DNA of 64,000 nucleotides, from assembly GCA_018970145.1 (NCBI GenBank), contig JAGWWY010000003.1:124001-188000 (forward strand). Direction: 5' to 3'. Positions 18,417 through 26,045 of this stretch are shown one piece after another. Made by a program: the position numbers and the translations under genes. The stretch is from Gammaproteobacteria bacterium (GTDB taxonomy: Bacteria > Pseudomonadota > Gammaproteobacteria > Steroidobacterales > Steroidobacteraceae). Numbering within the stretch: the first letter of the stretch is position 1; every line of letters starts with the position of its first letter. The notes under the pieces were generated by a model. The model had not been told where the DNA came from and made no database searches. It saw only the letters and a program-made list of their open reading frames with translations.

Positions 18417-19870
18417 GTCGCGAGGCCGCCCACGCAGACGTATTTCATCTCCGTGTATTCATCGATACCGTAGCGCGAACCTTCACGCCCGAGTCCAGAT
18501 TCTTTCATGCCACCGAACGGTGCGACTTCCGTCGACATCAAGCCGGTGTTGACGCCGACGAGTCCGTACTCAAGCGCTTCTTGTACGCGCCAACTGCGCG
18601 CAAGATCGCGTGTATAGAAGTAAGCGGCGAGACCGAACTCCGTATCGTTGGCCATACCGATGACATCGACTTCGGTTTCGAACTTGAAGAGGGGGGCAAC
18701 CGGGCCAAAGGTTTCCTCGCGCGCAACCCGCATCTGCGCCGTGACATCCAACAGGATGGTGGGCTCGAAGAAGGTGCCACCGAGGGCGTGAGGCTTGCCG
18801 CCACAAGCAATGCGTGCGCCATGCTGCACAGCATCAGCGATATGTGCCTGAACTTTCTCGAGTGCCCGCTGATCGATGAGCGGCCCCTGATCCGTGGGCC
18901 CCTGCAAACCATCGCCCACACGCAGAGTGGATACTGCTTGCGCCAACTTCGCCGCAAAAATTTCGTAGACGCCGCTTTGCACGTAAATCCGGTTCGCGCA
19001 GACGCAGGTCTGACCGGTGTTTCGGTATTTGCTCGCCATCGCACCTTGCACGGCGGCATCGAGATCAGCGTCGTCGAACACAATGAAAGGTGCGTTACCG
19101 CCCAATTCCATCGATACTTTCTTGACGGTATCGGCACATTGGGCGATCAGCTTTTTACCTACGGCGGTCGAGCCTGTGAAGCTCAGCTTTCGAATCAGCG
19201 GATGGCGTGTCAGTTCGCCGCCGATTTGTTCGGCATCGCCGGTGATGACATTAAAGACACCGTCGGGTACGCCGGCGCGCTGCGCGAGCTCTGCCAAGGC
19301 GAGCGCCGAGAAAGGCGTTTGCGGTGCTGGTTTGCAAACGAAAGTACAACCTGCCGCCAAAGCGGGACCAAGCTTGCGTGTAATCATGGCGGCCGGAAAG
19401 TTCCACGGCGTGATCGCCGCCGCGACACCGACGGGTTGTCGCAATACCAACACGCGCGAATCAGCACGGAAAGTCGGAATTACATCGCCATAGATTCGCT
19501 TGCCTTCTTCGGCAAACCATTCGAGGAACGAGGCTGCGTAGGCAATCTCGCCTTTCGACTCTGCCAACGGCTTACCTTGCTCAGCGGTCATGATGATGGC
19601 TAGGTCGTTCGTATTGGCGAGCATCAAGTCGGCAAAGCGACGCAGAATTACCGCGCGTTCTTTAGCTGTTTTTCGCGACCAGTTCGATAAAGCGGCTGCT
19701 GCGGCTTCGATCGCGGTTTGGGTTTCGACAGCGCCCATCATCGGCACTTCGCCAACGACGGTGCCATTGGCCGGATTGCGAATAGCAATGCGTCGTCCGT
19801 CAGCTGCCGCCATCCAGCGACCGGCGATCCAAGCATCTTGCTTGAGTAGTGAAGCGTCTTCGAGTTTCAT
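18413..19870 (-). CDS. gabD: NAD(P)-dependent succinate-semialdehyde dehydrogenase
   Basis: Aldehyde dehydrogenase superfamily enzyme, closest to GabD, which oxidises succinate semialdehyde to succinate. Conserved stretches include [20 protein letters not shown] (cofactor and oxyanion Asn), [21 protein letters not shown] with the general-base Glu, the catalytic Cys289 in NTGQTCVC, and [11 protein letters not shown]. The C-terminal [25 protein letters not shown] is typical of GabD. Length (485) is normal. It overlaps pyrE by 4 bp. No gabT is nearby, so a GABA pathway is not implied by context, and related semialdehydes are possible substrates. Confidence 0.9.
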   Translation of the reverse strand: MKLEDASLLKQDAWIAGRWMAAADGRRIAIRNPANGTVVGEVPMMGAVETQTAIEAAAAALSNWSRKTAKERAVILRRFADLMLANTNDLAIIMTAEQGKPLAESKGEIAYAASFLEWFAEEGKRIYGDVIPTFRADSRVLVLRQPVGVAAAITPWNFPAAMITRKLGPALAAGCTFVCKPAPQTPFSALALAELAQRAGVPDGVFNVITGDAEQIGGELTRHPLIRKLSFTGSTAVGKKLIAQCADTVKKVSMELGGNAPFIVFDDADLDAAVQGAMASKYRNTGQTCVCANRIYVQSGVYEIFAAKLAQAVSTLRVGDGLQGPTDQGPLIDQRALEKVQAHIADAVQHGARIACGGKPHALGGTFFEPTILLDVTAQMRVAREETFGPVAPLFKFETEVDVIGMANDTEFGLAAYFYTRDLARSWRVQEALEYGLVGVNTGLMSTEVAPFGGMKESGLGREGSRYGIDEYTEMKYVCVGGLAT

Positions 19871-20505
19871 GCTGCTTTGATTCCATAACGAGCGCGATAC
19901 GCCTCGAGCGCGGCGCGTTGCTCAGCGGGTAAGTCGCTGGCGATGAGGTCTGCCAAAGTCAGCAGGCTGACACAACGCAAACCGAATTGCTGTTCGACCT
20001 CTTGTACGGCCGAACGATCGCCCGCACCACGCTCTTGTCGATCGAGTGCAAGTAAGACCGCTACGGGTTGCGCACCGGATTGTTTGATCAGATCGACCGA
20101 TTCGCGAACCGCCGTGCCTGCGGTGATGACGTCATCAACGATTACGACACGTCCGGCGAGCGCTTGCCCCACGATTAGCCCGCCTTCGCCGTGGTCTTTG
20201 GCTTCCTTGCGATTGAACGACCAAGGGACTCGGATACCGTGATGTTCTGCCAAGGCCACCGCCGTCGAAGCGACGAGTGGAATGCCTTTGTAGGCGGGGC
20301 CAAACAGCATATCGTAGTTCACGCCGGACTGAATCAAGGCAGCGGCATAACACTGACCCAGAATCGCGAGCGCTTCGCCATCGTTAAACAGACCGGCATT
20401 GAAAAAGTAGGGGCTCTCGCGCCCCGACTTCAGGGTGAACTGCCCGAAGCGCAGGGCTGAGCGGGCGAGAGCGAGGTCGATGAATCTGCGTTGATGGGAC
20501 TGCAT
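19867..20505 (-). CDS. pyrE: Orotate phosphoribosyltransferase
   Basis: Cytoplasmic enzyme of pyrimidine synthesis that joins orotate and PRPP to give OMP. Diagnostic segments are [16 protein letters not shown] near residue 20-35, [11 protein letters not shown] near 72, and the PRPP loop [13 protein letters not shown] near 122-135. Length of 212 is normal. It is the first gene of a five-gene minus-strand operon and is only 17 bp from the divergent exonuclease start. A TATGAT box lies 6 nt before the ATG, which argues for a leaderless message. Confidence 0.96.
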   Translation of the reverse strand: MQSHQRRFIDLALARSALRFGQFTLKSGRESPYFFNAGLFNDGEALAILGQCYAAALIQSGVNYDMLFGPAYKGIPLVASTAVALAEHHGIRVPWSFNRKEAKDHGEGGLIVGQALAGRVVIVDDVITAGTAVRESVDLIKQSGAQPVAVLLALDRQERGAGDRSAVQEVEQQFGLRCVSLLTLADLIASDLPAEQRAALEAYRARYGIKAA

Positions 20506-20517
20506 CTGGCTATCATA
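20506..20517 (-). promoter_or_regulatory. -10 box for pyrE (leaderless pattern)
   Basis: Minus-strand TATGAT (20517-20512) is followed by 6 nt and the ATG at 20505. The same bases read TATCATA on the other strand, so the -10 boxes of both divergent genes coincide. Confidence 0.55.
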
Positions 20518-20522
20518 CCGCC
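20511..20522 (+). promoter_or_regulatory. -10 box for the second exonuclease III gene (leaderless pattern)
   Basis: TATCAT at 20511-20516 followed by 6 nt and GTG at 20523. It overlaps the pyrE -10 box by five bases on the opposite strand. I see no good -35 on either side. Confidence 0.5.
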
Positions 20523-21290
20523 GTGCGCGTCATCACTCTGAATGCCAATGGAATCCGTTCCGCTGCGAGCAAAGGCGCTTTCGCCTGGTTGCGGCAGCAG
20601 GGTGCCGATGTCATCTGTTTGCAAGAGACCAAGGCACAGGAGCACCAGTTAGCCGGTCATGACGTTGATTTGGAGGGCTATCACCGTCACTTTTTCGATG
20701 CCGAGCGACCTGGGTACTCCGGAGTCGCACTGTATTGCAGAGCCAAGCCCGACGCGGTGATACGCGGCTTTGGCGTACCGGAGTTCGACCGCGAGGGTCG
20801 CTACCTTGAGGCTCGCTTCGGCCAGCTAGCGGTGGTTTCGTTGTACTTGCCGTCCGGATCTTCGGGCCCAGAGAGACAAGCCTCGAAGTTTCGTTTTCTC
20901 GATGCCTTCATGCCGCATCTGCAGAAGCTCAAGCGTCGCAAGCAGGACTATATCCTCTGCGGCGATTGGAACATCGCCCACCGCGAAATTGATCTGCGCA
21001 ACTGGAAATCGAATCAGAAGAATTCGGGATTCCTGCCGGAGGAGCGTGCTTGGCTCGACGAACTGTTCGGACCAAGCGGCTTCGTCGACGCTTTCCGTGC
21101 CGTCAACGACCAGCCGCATGAATACACGTGGTGGTCCAATCGTGGACAGGCTTGGGCGAAGAACGTGGGCTGGCGTATCGATTATCAGATCGTGAGCCCT
21201 CGCTTGGCGGGTACTGCGACGGCGGCCTCGATCTACAAGGCTGAGCGCTTCTCCGATCACGCCCCCCTCACGCTCGACTATCAGCTGTGA
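20523..21290 (+). CDS. xth: Exodeoxyribonuclease III (second paralogue)
   Basis: AP endonuclease/3'-exonuclease of the exonuclease III family, 255 residues. [16 protein letters not shown] at the N-terminus, LQETKAQ (catalytic Glu), CGDWNIAH (Asp/Asn), and FSDHAPL (Asp-His) are in order. Its [22 protein letters not shown] segment marks a subgroup distinct from the XthA-like protein at 1927, so the two are ancient paralogues rather than a recent duplication. GTG start with a -10-like box 6 nt upstream. It is followed after 13 bp by an AmpG-like gene. Confidence 0.94.
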   Translation: MRVITLNANGIRSAASKGAFAWLRQQGADVICLQETKAQEHQLAGHDVDLEGYHRHFFDAERPGYSGVALYCRAKPDAVIRGFGVPEFDREGRYLEARFGQLAVVSLYLPSGSSGPERQASKFRFLDAFMPHLQKLKRRKQDYILCGDWNIAHREIDLRNWKSNQKNSGFLPEERAWLDELFGPSGFVDAFRAVNDQPHEYTWWSNRGQAWAKNVGWRIDYQIVSPRLAGTATAASIYKAERFSDHAPLTLDYQL

Positions 21291-21303
21291 TTCAGCATCA
21301 GTC

Positions 21304-22575
21304 GTGATCAAGCCCTACCTCGCCCGCGAATCTTTGGCTGCGTTTTTCGTCGGTATTTCCTCGGGCTTTCCCTACGCCATGATCGGCGCGACGTTGACCA
21401 CCCGGCTTGCGCAGGATGGGATCGACAAGCGCGCGATCACGGCGTTCGCGCTGGCTTTTCTCGTCTATAACCTCAAGCCCTTGTGGGCTTGGGTCGTCGA
21501 TGGCATTCGCTTGCCGTTGATCGGTCGTCTTGGTCAAAGAGTTTCCTGGATGTTGTTCTCCGGGTTGCTCGTCATTGCAGCAACCTTTAATTTGGCCTTT
21601 GTCGATCCGGCCGCTAGCTTGCAGACCACGATCGTGGCGGCAGTGTTGCTTGGCGTAGCCGGCGCCACATACGACATCGTCATCGACGCGTATCGAATCG
21701 AGACCTTGCAGCCGCACCAACTCGGCATTGGTGCTGGCATGTCGCAGTACGGTTGGCGTATCGGCTCCGCGGCGGCGGGTGCGGTCGCTTTGCTGGTGGC
21801 GGCGCGTGAAGGTTGGACCGTAGCTTATATGGGTTGCGCCGCTTTCGCGCTGCCGGCCATGTTTACGGCCTTGGCCTTCGGTGAGCCCGCGCGGCGCGAA
21901 GTTGTGTCAGAGCGGCGCGATCTGGGTTCGGTATGGCGCGCTATAGAGGGTCCTTTTCGCGAATTCCTGCAGCGACCGGGCGCAGGTCTCGTGCTCGCAT
22001 TCGTCTTGGTGCACAAGGTGGGCGATACGCTTGCGAATTTGACCTTCCGCTTGTTGTTCAACGATCTCGGTTACACCAATGATGAAATTGCCGTGTATGA
22101 CGTCGGCGTCGGGTTTTGGGCTTTTCTCATCGGCATCTTCGTCGGCGGATTGATCTTCGGTCGATGGGGTTTACAGCGTTCGGTGCTTTTGGCGCTTGTA
22201 TTGATGGCGATATCCAATTTGTCTTTTGCCGGATTGGCCGCTGCGGGTCACAGCAACCTCGGACTGGCCGCGGCGATCGGCTTCGAGAATTTCGCTAGCG
22301 GCTACGGTGGCGTCGTAGTCGTCGCGTATTTTTCGGCACTCTGCAATTTGCAATTCACCGCCGCGCAATATGCACTGATCTCGGCGGCAGCCAGCGTGAT
22401 CGGTCGTGTCTTGACCGGTACGACGGCGGGCTCCTTGATCGAAGCGGTGGGTTATGTCGATTTCTATTTGCTCACCACGCTTGCAGCACTACCGGGCGTT
22501 TTGCTTTTCATCTTCATGATGCGGCGTGGGCTCGTCGAAGGATCATTGGGTAGCGCAGGACGGACCCAGTCGTGA
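21304..22575 (+). CDS. AmpG-like MFS permease
   Basis: Twelve-helix inner-membrane carrier of 423 residues, related to the AmpG group that imports GlcNAc-anhydromuramyl muropeptides. AmpG-like features are FFVGISSGFPYAMIGATLTT in helix 1, FLVYNLKPLWAWVVDG in the first loop, and GATYDIVIDAYRIETL in helix 4-5. A FENFASGYGGVV segment follows near helix 9. True AmpG is possible, but no recycling genes (ampD, nagZ) are nearby, so the substrate is inferred. GTG start; overlaps the Rieske gene by 4 bp. Confidence 0.85.
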   Translation: MIKPYLARESLAAFFVGISSGFPYAMIGATLTTRLAQDGIDKRAITAFALAFLVYNLKPLWAWVVDGIRLPLIGRLGQRVSWMLFSGLLVIAATFNLAFVDPAASLQTTIVAAVLLGVAGATYDIVIDAYRIETLQPHQLGIGAGMSQYGWRIGSAAAGAVALLVAAREGWTVAYMGCAAFALPAMFTALAFGEPARREVVSERRDLGSVWRAIEGPFREFLQRPGAGLVLAFVLVHKVGDTLANLTFRLLFNDLGYTNDEIAVYDVGVGFWAFLIGIFVGGLIFGRWGLQRSVLLALVLMAISNLSFAGLAAAGHSNLGLAAAIGFENFASGYGGVVVVAYFSALCNLQFTAAQYALISAAASVIGRVLTGTTAGSLIEAVGYVDFYLLTTLAALPGVLLFIFMMRRGLVEGSLGSAGRTQS

Positions 22576-22946
22576 CGCAACGGTTGTGCCGGCTCGCTGA
22601 TTTCGAGGCGACCGGCAGTGTCAGTTTTCAGGTGGGCGAGGGTGACTGGCCGGTGCGCGGGTTTATCGCGCGTCTTCCCGATGGCAGCGGTTTTCGAGCC
22701 TGGGTCAACCGCTGTCCGCATGCCCGTCATCCGCTCGATCTGTTACCCGGCCGTTTTCTCACGGCCGACGGGCAGTGGATTCAATGTTCGTCGCACGGCG
22801 CGCTGTTTGCGCCCGACACGGGCATCTGTGTGGCAGGCCCCTGCGTTGGCCAGGGTTTGCAGCCGATTTCGATCATCGTGGCGGGCGATGAAATCAGACT
22901 GGCCGAGGCATCGCCGAACGGCGACAATGCGCGCCGCTCACCATGA
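22572..22946 (+). CDS. Rieske [2Fe-2S] domain protein
   Basis: Small electron-transfer protein of 124 residues with a complete Rieske cluster site: Cys48-Pro-His50 and Cys72-Ser-Ser-His75. The short spacing between the two pairs matches soluble ferredoxin-like Rieske proteins (NirD/BphF type). It could serve as a redox partner of an oxygenase, but no oxygenase component is next to it. GTG start overlaps the AmpG-like stop by 4 bp, and its stop overlaps marC by 4 bp, so it is translated as part of this operon. Confidence 0.88.
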   Translation: MTQRLCRLADFEATGSVSFQVGEGDWPVRGFIARLPDGSGFRAWVNRCPHARHPLDLLPGRFLTADGQWIQCSSHGALFAPDTGICVAGPCVGQGLQPISIIVAGDEIRLAEASPNGDNARRSP

Positions 22947-23578
22947 TCGAATCCTTCCTCAAATTTTTCGTCGTGTTCTTCCTCGTGGTCGAACCGATTT
23001 CGCTTGTCCCGGTTTTTGCGAGTCTCACCGAGGGCGCAAGCGCCCAGTATCGCCGTCGCATGGCGATCAAGTCCGTCGTTGTGGCGGGTCTGATCATCCT
23101 CGGCTTTGCGCTGAGCGGAGCCACTTTTTTGAGTGCCATGGGCATCAGTATCGATTCATTCCGAATTTTCGGCGGCTTGCTGCTGTTTCTTGTCGCTCTC
23201 GAAATGGTGTTCGCGCGCGAGTCCGGTACACGAACCTCGACGGACGAGCAGGCAGAGAGTCGGCGGCGTGCCGATATCTCCGTGTTCCCCTTGGCTTTTC
23301 CGTTCATGTCGGGCCCCGGCGCCTTGACCACCATCCTGTTGTGGTTCGGTCCGGTCTCCGTGATCGATCAGCCCGTCTTGTTTGCCGCTCTATCGGCAGC
23401 CGCGCTGCTGGTATTGGCGATTTCTTTGGGGATGATGTTGGCAGCAGGTCCGCTGATGCGTTTGCTAGGCGCAACCGGTACCAACGTCGTAAACCGTCTA
23501 CTCGGTGTGATTTTGGGCGCGCTCGCTGTTCAGTTCATCGTCGATGGCATTCGGGCGAGCTTCGGTATCACGCTCTAA
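22943..23578 (+). CDS. MarC family membrane protein
   Basis: Six-helix inner-membrane protein of the MarC family, function not established. Typical features over 211 residues: VEPISLVPVFASLTEG in helix 1, a central FPLAFPFMSGPGALTTILL motif near residue 115-130, and TNVVNRLLGVILGALAVQFIVDGI near the C-terminus. It overlaps the Rieske gene by 4 bp and shares a CTAA with the convergent trmB, so the two stop codons overlap. Confidence 0.92.
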   Translation: MIESFLKFFVVFFLVVEPISLVPVFASLTEGASAQYRRRMAIKSVVVAGLIILGFALSGATFLSAMGISIDSFRIFGGLLLFLVALEMVFARESGTRTSTDEQAESRRRADISVFPLAFPFMSGPGALTTILLWFGPVSVIDQPVLFAALSAAALLVLAISLGMMLAAGPLMRLLGATGTNVVNRLLGVILGALAVQFIVDGIRASFGITL

Positions 23579-24285
23579 CGCGAGATTCGTCGAAACGAAA
23601 GATCCCAAACGCCATGGCCCAGTCGTTGCCCTCGCCTCTCGAAGCGGGTTAGCGCGCGCCAAGTCGGTCGTGGTACGAAACCCTCGCTGCCACCTTGCTC
23701 TTCGCTGCGGTTGGAGAACGCGGGGCTCGCGCCGATCACCTCGCGCATCTGCAGAGCATAGGGCTCCCAATCGGTCGCGAGCTGTAGCAAGCCGCCCACC
23801 TTGATTTTCCGAGCCAACAACTCGACGAAAGTCGTCTGTACCAGCCGACGCTTGTGATGTCGCTTTTTGTGCCAAGGATCGGGGAACAGGATCAGCACTT
23901 CCGACAACGACGAATCGGCCAAATGCTGATCCAACACCTCGACGGCGTCATGACAAATCACTTTCAGGTTACGAAGACCCACTTCCTTGGCCTGTAGCAG
24001 GGCATGACCGACGCCTGCACGGTGTACTTCGATTCCGATAAAATCCCGTTCAGGATGCTGGCCTGCGTACTCCACGAGATTGTCACCGTTACCGAAACCG
24101 ATCTCGATGACTTTATCGGCGGCACGACCAAAGATATCGGTCAGTACGAGTTGTTCGCGCTTCTCGGGGTCGATGTCGATTCCGAAGCTGGGCCAATCGA
24201 GCTCGAGGGCGCGGCGTTGTGCCTCGGTCATTCGACCCGCGCGCAACACGAAGCTGCGGATTCGGCGGTGGGATTGCTCTGACAT
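23575..24285 (-). CDS. trmB: tRNA (guanosine(46)-N7)-methyltransferase
   Basis: SAM-dependent enzyme that methylates G46 in the tRNA variable loop. The FGNGD SAM motif lies near residue 65-69, LILFPDPWHKKRHHKRRLVQ (the TrmB signature with the catalytic Asp) near 140-160, and LATDWEPYALQM near 185. The N-terminal part RRIRSFVLRAGRMTEAQ is typical. The frame is open to an ATG at 24318, but ATG 24285 is the family start and has CATAAT exactly 6 nt upstream. 236 residues, normal length. Confidence 0.95.
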   Translation of the reverse strand: MSEQSHRRIRSFVLRAGRMTEAQRRALELDWPSFGIDIDPEKREQLVLTDIFGRAADKVIEIGFGNGDNLVEYAGQHPERDFIGIEVHRAGVGHALLQAKEVGLRNLKVICHDAVEVLDQHLADSSLSEVLILFPDPWHKKRHHKRRLVQTTFVELLARKIKVGGLLQLATDWEPYALQMREVIGASPAFSNRSEEQGGSEGFVPRPTWRALTRFERRGQRLGHGVWDLSFRRISR

Positions 24286-24297
24286 GGTGCAATTATG
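24286..24297 (-). promoter_or_regulatory. -10 box for trmB (leaderless pattern)
   Basis: Minus-strand CATAAT (24297-24292), 5 of 6 to consensus, then 6 nt, then the ATG at 24285, without a ribosome site. Confidence 0.5.
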
Positions 24298-24392
24298 ACA
24301 GCCAGTTGCATTCAGCACTTGCGTCGGCGGCTTGCAATTGCGAAAGTTCCGCCCCGGTTCAACCCGCCCGATTCGAAGGATTCTCTCAAGCC

Positions 24393-25130
24393 ATGCCTGA
24401 TCTCGCTCATACCGAAGTACTGCGCTACAACGCTGGTGGAAAAGATTTCGCGAGCTACGTCGCCTCCGACCCGGCGCGTGTCGGTAAACGTCCGGGTGTC
24501 ATCGTGTTGCCGGAGTGGTGGGGCCTGAACGACTATCTGCGTCGTCGAGCGCGTGAGCTCGCCGGTCTCGGTTTCGTCGCGATGGCGACCGACGTCTATG
24601 GCGATGGTCGTGAGGCGGCCGACTCCACCGAGGCGGGTCAACTCATGGGCGGTCTGTTCGCCGACATTCCGTCTTTGAACGCTCGTCTACAGGCTGCCTA
24701 CGAGCAACTGCGTGCGCATCCTTTGGTGGATTCGGATCGCATCGGCGCCATGGGCTATTGCCTAGGCGGCGCGCTGTCGTTGCACATGGGGCGCCTCGGT
24801 ATTCCGCTAAAGGGCGTCGCAAGTTTTCACGGGGCACTGACTCGAGTGCACGAGGCGAAGCCAGGCGAGTTCAAGGCTGCCGTCCTGATCTGCCACGGCG
24901 AGGCGGACGGGATGGTACCCGCCGAGGACCAAGCGAATTTCCGCAAAGAAATGGAACAGCTCGGTGTTGATTACCAGTTCAATTCCTACCCGGGCGCGAA
25001 ACACGGCTTCAGCAATCCTGAGGCGACTGAGAAAGGTAAAAAATACAACTTGCCGCTCGCGTACGACGAGAAGACCGATCGTCAGTCGTGGGAGGACATG
25101 AAGTCTTTCTGGGCGAAGGTATTTCGCTGA
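24393..25130 (+). CDS. Dienelactone hydrolase family protein
   Basis: Alpha/beta hydrolase with a Cys nucleophile, of the dienelactone hydrolase family. Signature blocks: VIVLPEWWGLNDYLRRRARELA near residue 32-53 (with the Glu that activates Cys), GYCLGG with Cys123, HGEADGMVP with the Asp near 172, and PGAKHGFSNP with the His near 203. Length 245 is normal. A long open frame extends back to 24219, but that part overlaps the trmB promoter, and ATG 24393 has an AAGGA site 14 nt upstream. Substrate unknown; similar proteins act on lactones or short esters. Confidence 0.88.
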   Translation: MPDLAHTEVLRYNAGGKDFASYVASDPARVGKRPGVIVLPEWWGLNDYLRRRARELAGLGFVAMATDVYGDGREAADSTEAGQLMGGLFADIPSLNARLQAAYEQLRAHPLVDSDRIGAMGYCLGGALSLHMGRLGIPLKGVASFHGALTRVHEAKPGEFKAAVLICHGEADGMVPAEDQANFRKEMEQLGVDYQFNSYPGAKHGFSNPEATEKGKKYNLPLAYDEKTDRQSWEDMKSFWAKVFR

Positions 25131-25141
25131 CGGTTGGTGGG

Positions 25142-25918
25142 CTATTCGTCGAAGCGCAGGTGCTTGACGCTCTTGCCGTGACGACGAAGCAGGCGCAGCG
25201 CTTCAATACCGATGCGGATGTGCCGCTCGACGAAGACGTCGGTCACCACGCGATCTGAGGCCTCGGTTTTGACGCCCTCGGGGATCATCGGCTGATCGCT
25301 GACGAGCAGCAGCGCCCCCGACGGAATTGCGTTGGCGAAGCCCGCCGCAAAAATCGTGGCAGTCTCCATGTCGATCGCCATGCAGCGAGTTTTGCGCAAG
25401 TATTCTTTGAATTCGTCGTCATGCTCCCAGACGCGCCGATTGGTCGTATAGACCGTGCCGGTCCAGTAGTCGCAATCCAGATCACGAATCATCGTTGACA
25501 CAGCACGTTGCAAACTAAACGCTGGCAACGCGGGAACTTCCGGTAAAAGATAGTCGTTCGATGTACCCTCGCCACGAATGGCGGCGATCGGCAGCACGAG
25601 ATCCCCAATCTGGTTCTTGCGCTTCAAACCGCCGCATTTGCCCAGAAGCAATACCGATTTCGGTGAGACCGCCGAGAGTAAATCCATCACGGTGGCGGCG
25701 TTAGCACTGCCCATGCCGAAGTTGATCATGGTGATGCCATCCGCGGTCGCGTTGGGCATCGGCCGATTTGTGCCGCGGATCTCGGCGCCGGTCATCTTCG
25801 CGAACAAGTCGAGGTAATGTCCGAAGTTCGTCAGCAGGATGTGTTGTCCGAAGTCCTCTAGGGCTGACCCCGTGTAGCGGGGAAGCCAGTTGTCGACGAT
25901 TTCTTTCTTGGTTTTCAT
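25142..25918 (-). CDS. amn: AMP nucleosidase (short form)
   Basis: Hydrolyses AMP to adenine and ribose-5-phosphate. The 258 residues correspond to the nucleoside-phosphorylase-like catalytic domain only, as in the short AMP nucleosidases, and lack the N-terminal domain of E. coli Amn. Recognisable blocks are ITMINFGMGSANAATVMDLL, LLLGKCGGLKRKNQIGDLVLPIAAIRGEGTS and the MDMET-like CMAIDMETATIF. Two codons from an upstream ATG (25936) are less likely than ATG 25918, where MKTKKEIVDNWLPRYTG matches the family. A TAACGT sequence lies 8 nt before this ATG. It shares a 127-bp divergent region with the S9 peptidase gene. Confidence 0.92.
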   Translation of the reverse strand: MKTKKEIVDNWLPRYTGSALEDFGQHILLTNFGHYLDLFAKMTGAEIRGTNRPMPNATADGITMINFGMGSANAATVMDLLSAVSPKSVLLLGKCGGLKRKNQIGDLVLPIAAIRGEGTSNDYLLPEVPALPAFSLQRAVSTMIRDLDCDYWTGTVYTTNRRVWEHDDEFKEYLRKTRCMAIDMETATIFAAGFANAIPSGALLLVSDQPMIPEGVKTEASDRVVTDVFVERHIRIGIEALRLLRRHGKSVKHLRFDE

Positions 25919-25996
25919 GGGGCGAGACGTTAGCACGCGACGCGTTCTGGCGATGGCGGGCGGCTTGTGGCAACGTGAAAGCTTGACGCTGTTATG

Positions 25997-26018
25997 GTGT
26001 TATATTTACATATAACAC
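25997..26018. promoter_or_regulatory. Perfect 9-bp inverted repeat between amn and the S9 peptidase gene
   Basis: GTGTTATAT, four bases, then ATATAACAC: a perfect 22-bp palindrome with a 4-bp centre. It sits 28 bp before the peptidase ATG and 79 bp before the amn ATG. A TTGACG at 25983-25988 could be the -35 of the peptidase promoter, which would put the palindrome over the spacer and -10 region, as expected of a repressor operator. The regulator is unknown. Confidence 0.55.
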
Positions 26019-26045
26019 TAAGAGCCCACCCTTATAGGAACGTCC

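Noticed and set aside
18272-19603. Long plus-strand open frame of 443 codons
   Set aside because: It is the antisense shadow of the GabD aldehyde dehydrogenase, which is complete with all catalytic motifs.
22618-23652. Plus-strand frame of 344 codons over the Rieske and marC genes
   Set aside because: Arg/Cys-rich, no family pattern; the overlapping Rieske and MarC frames carry clear motifs.
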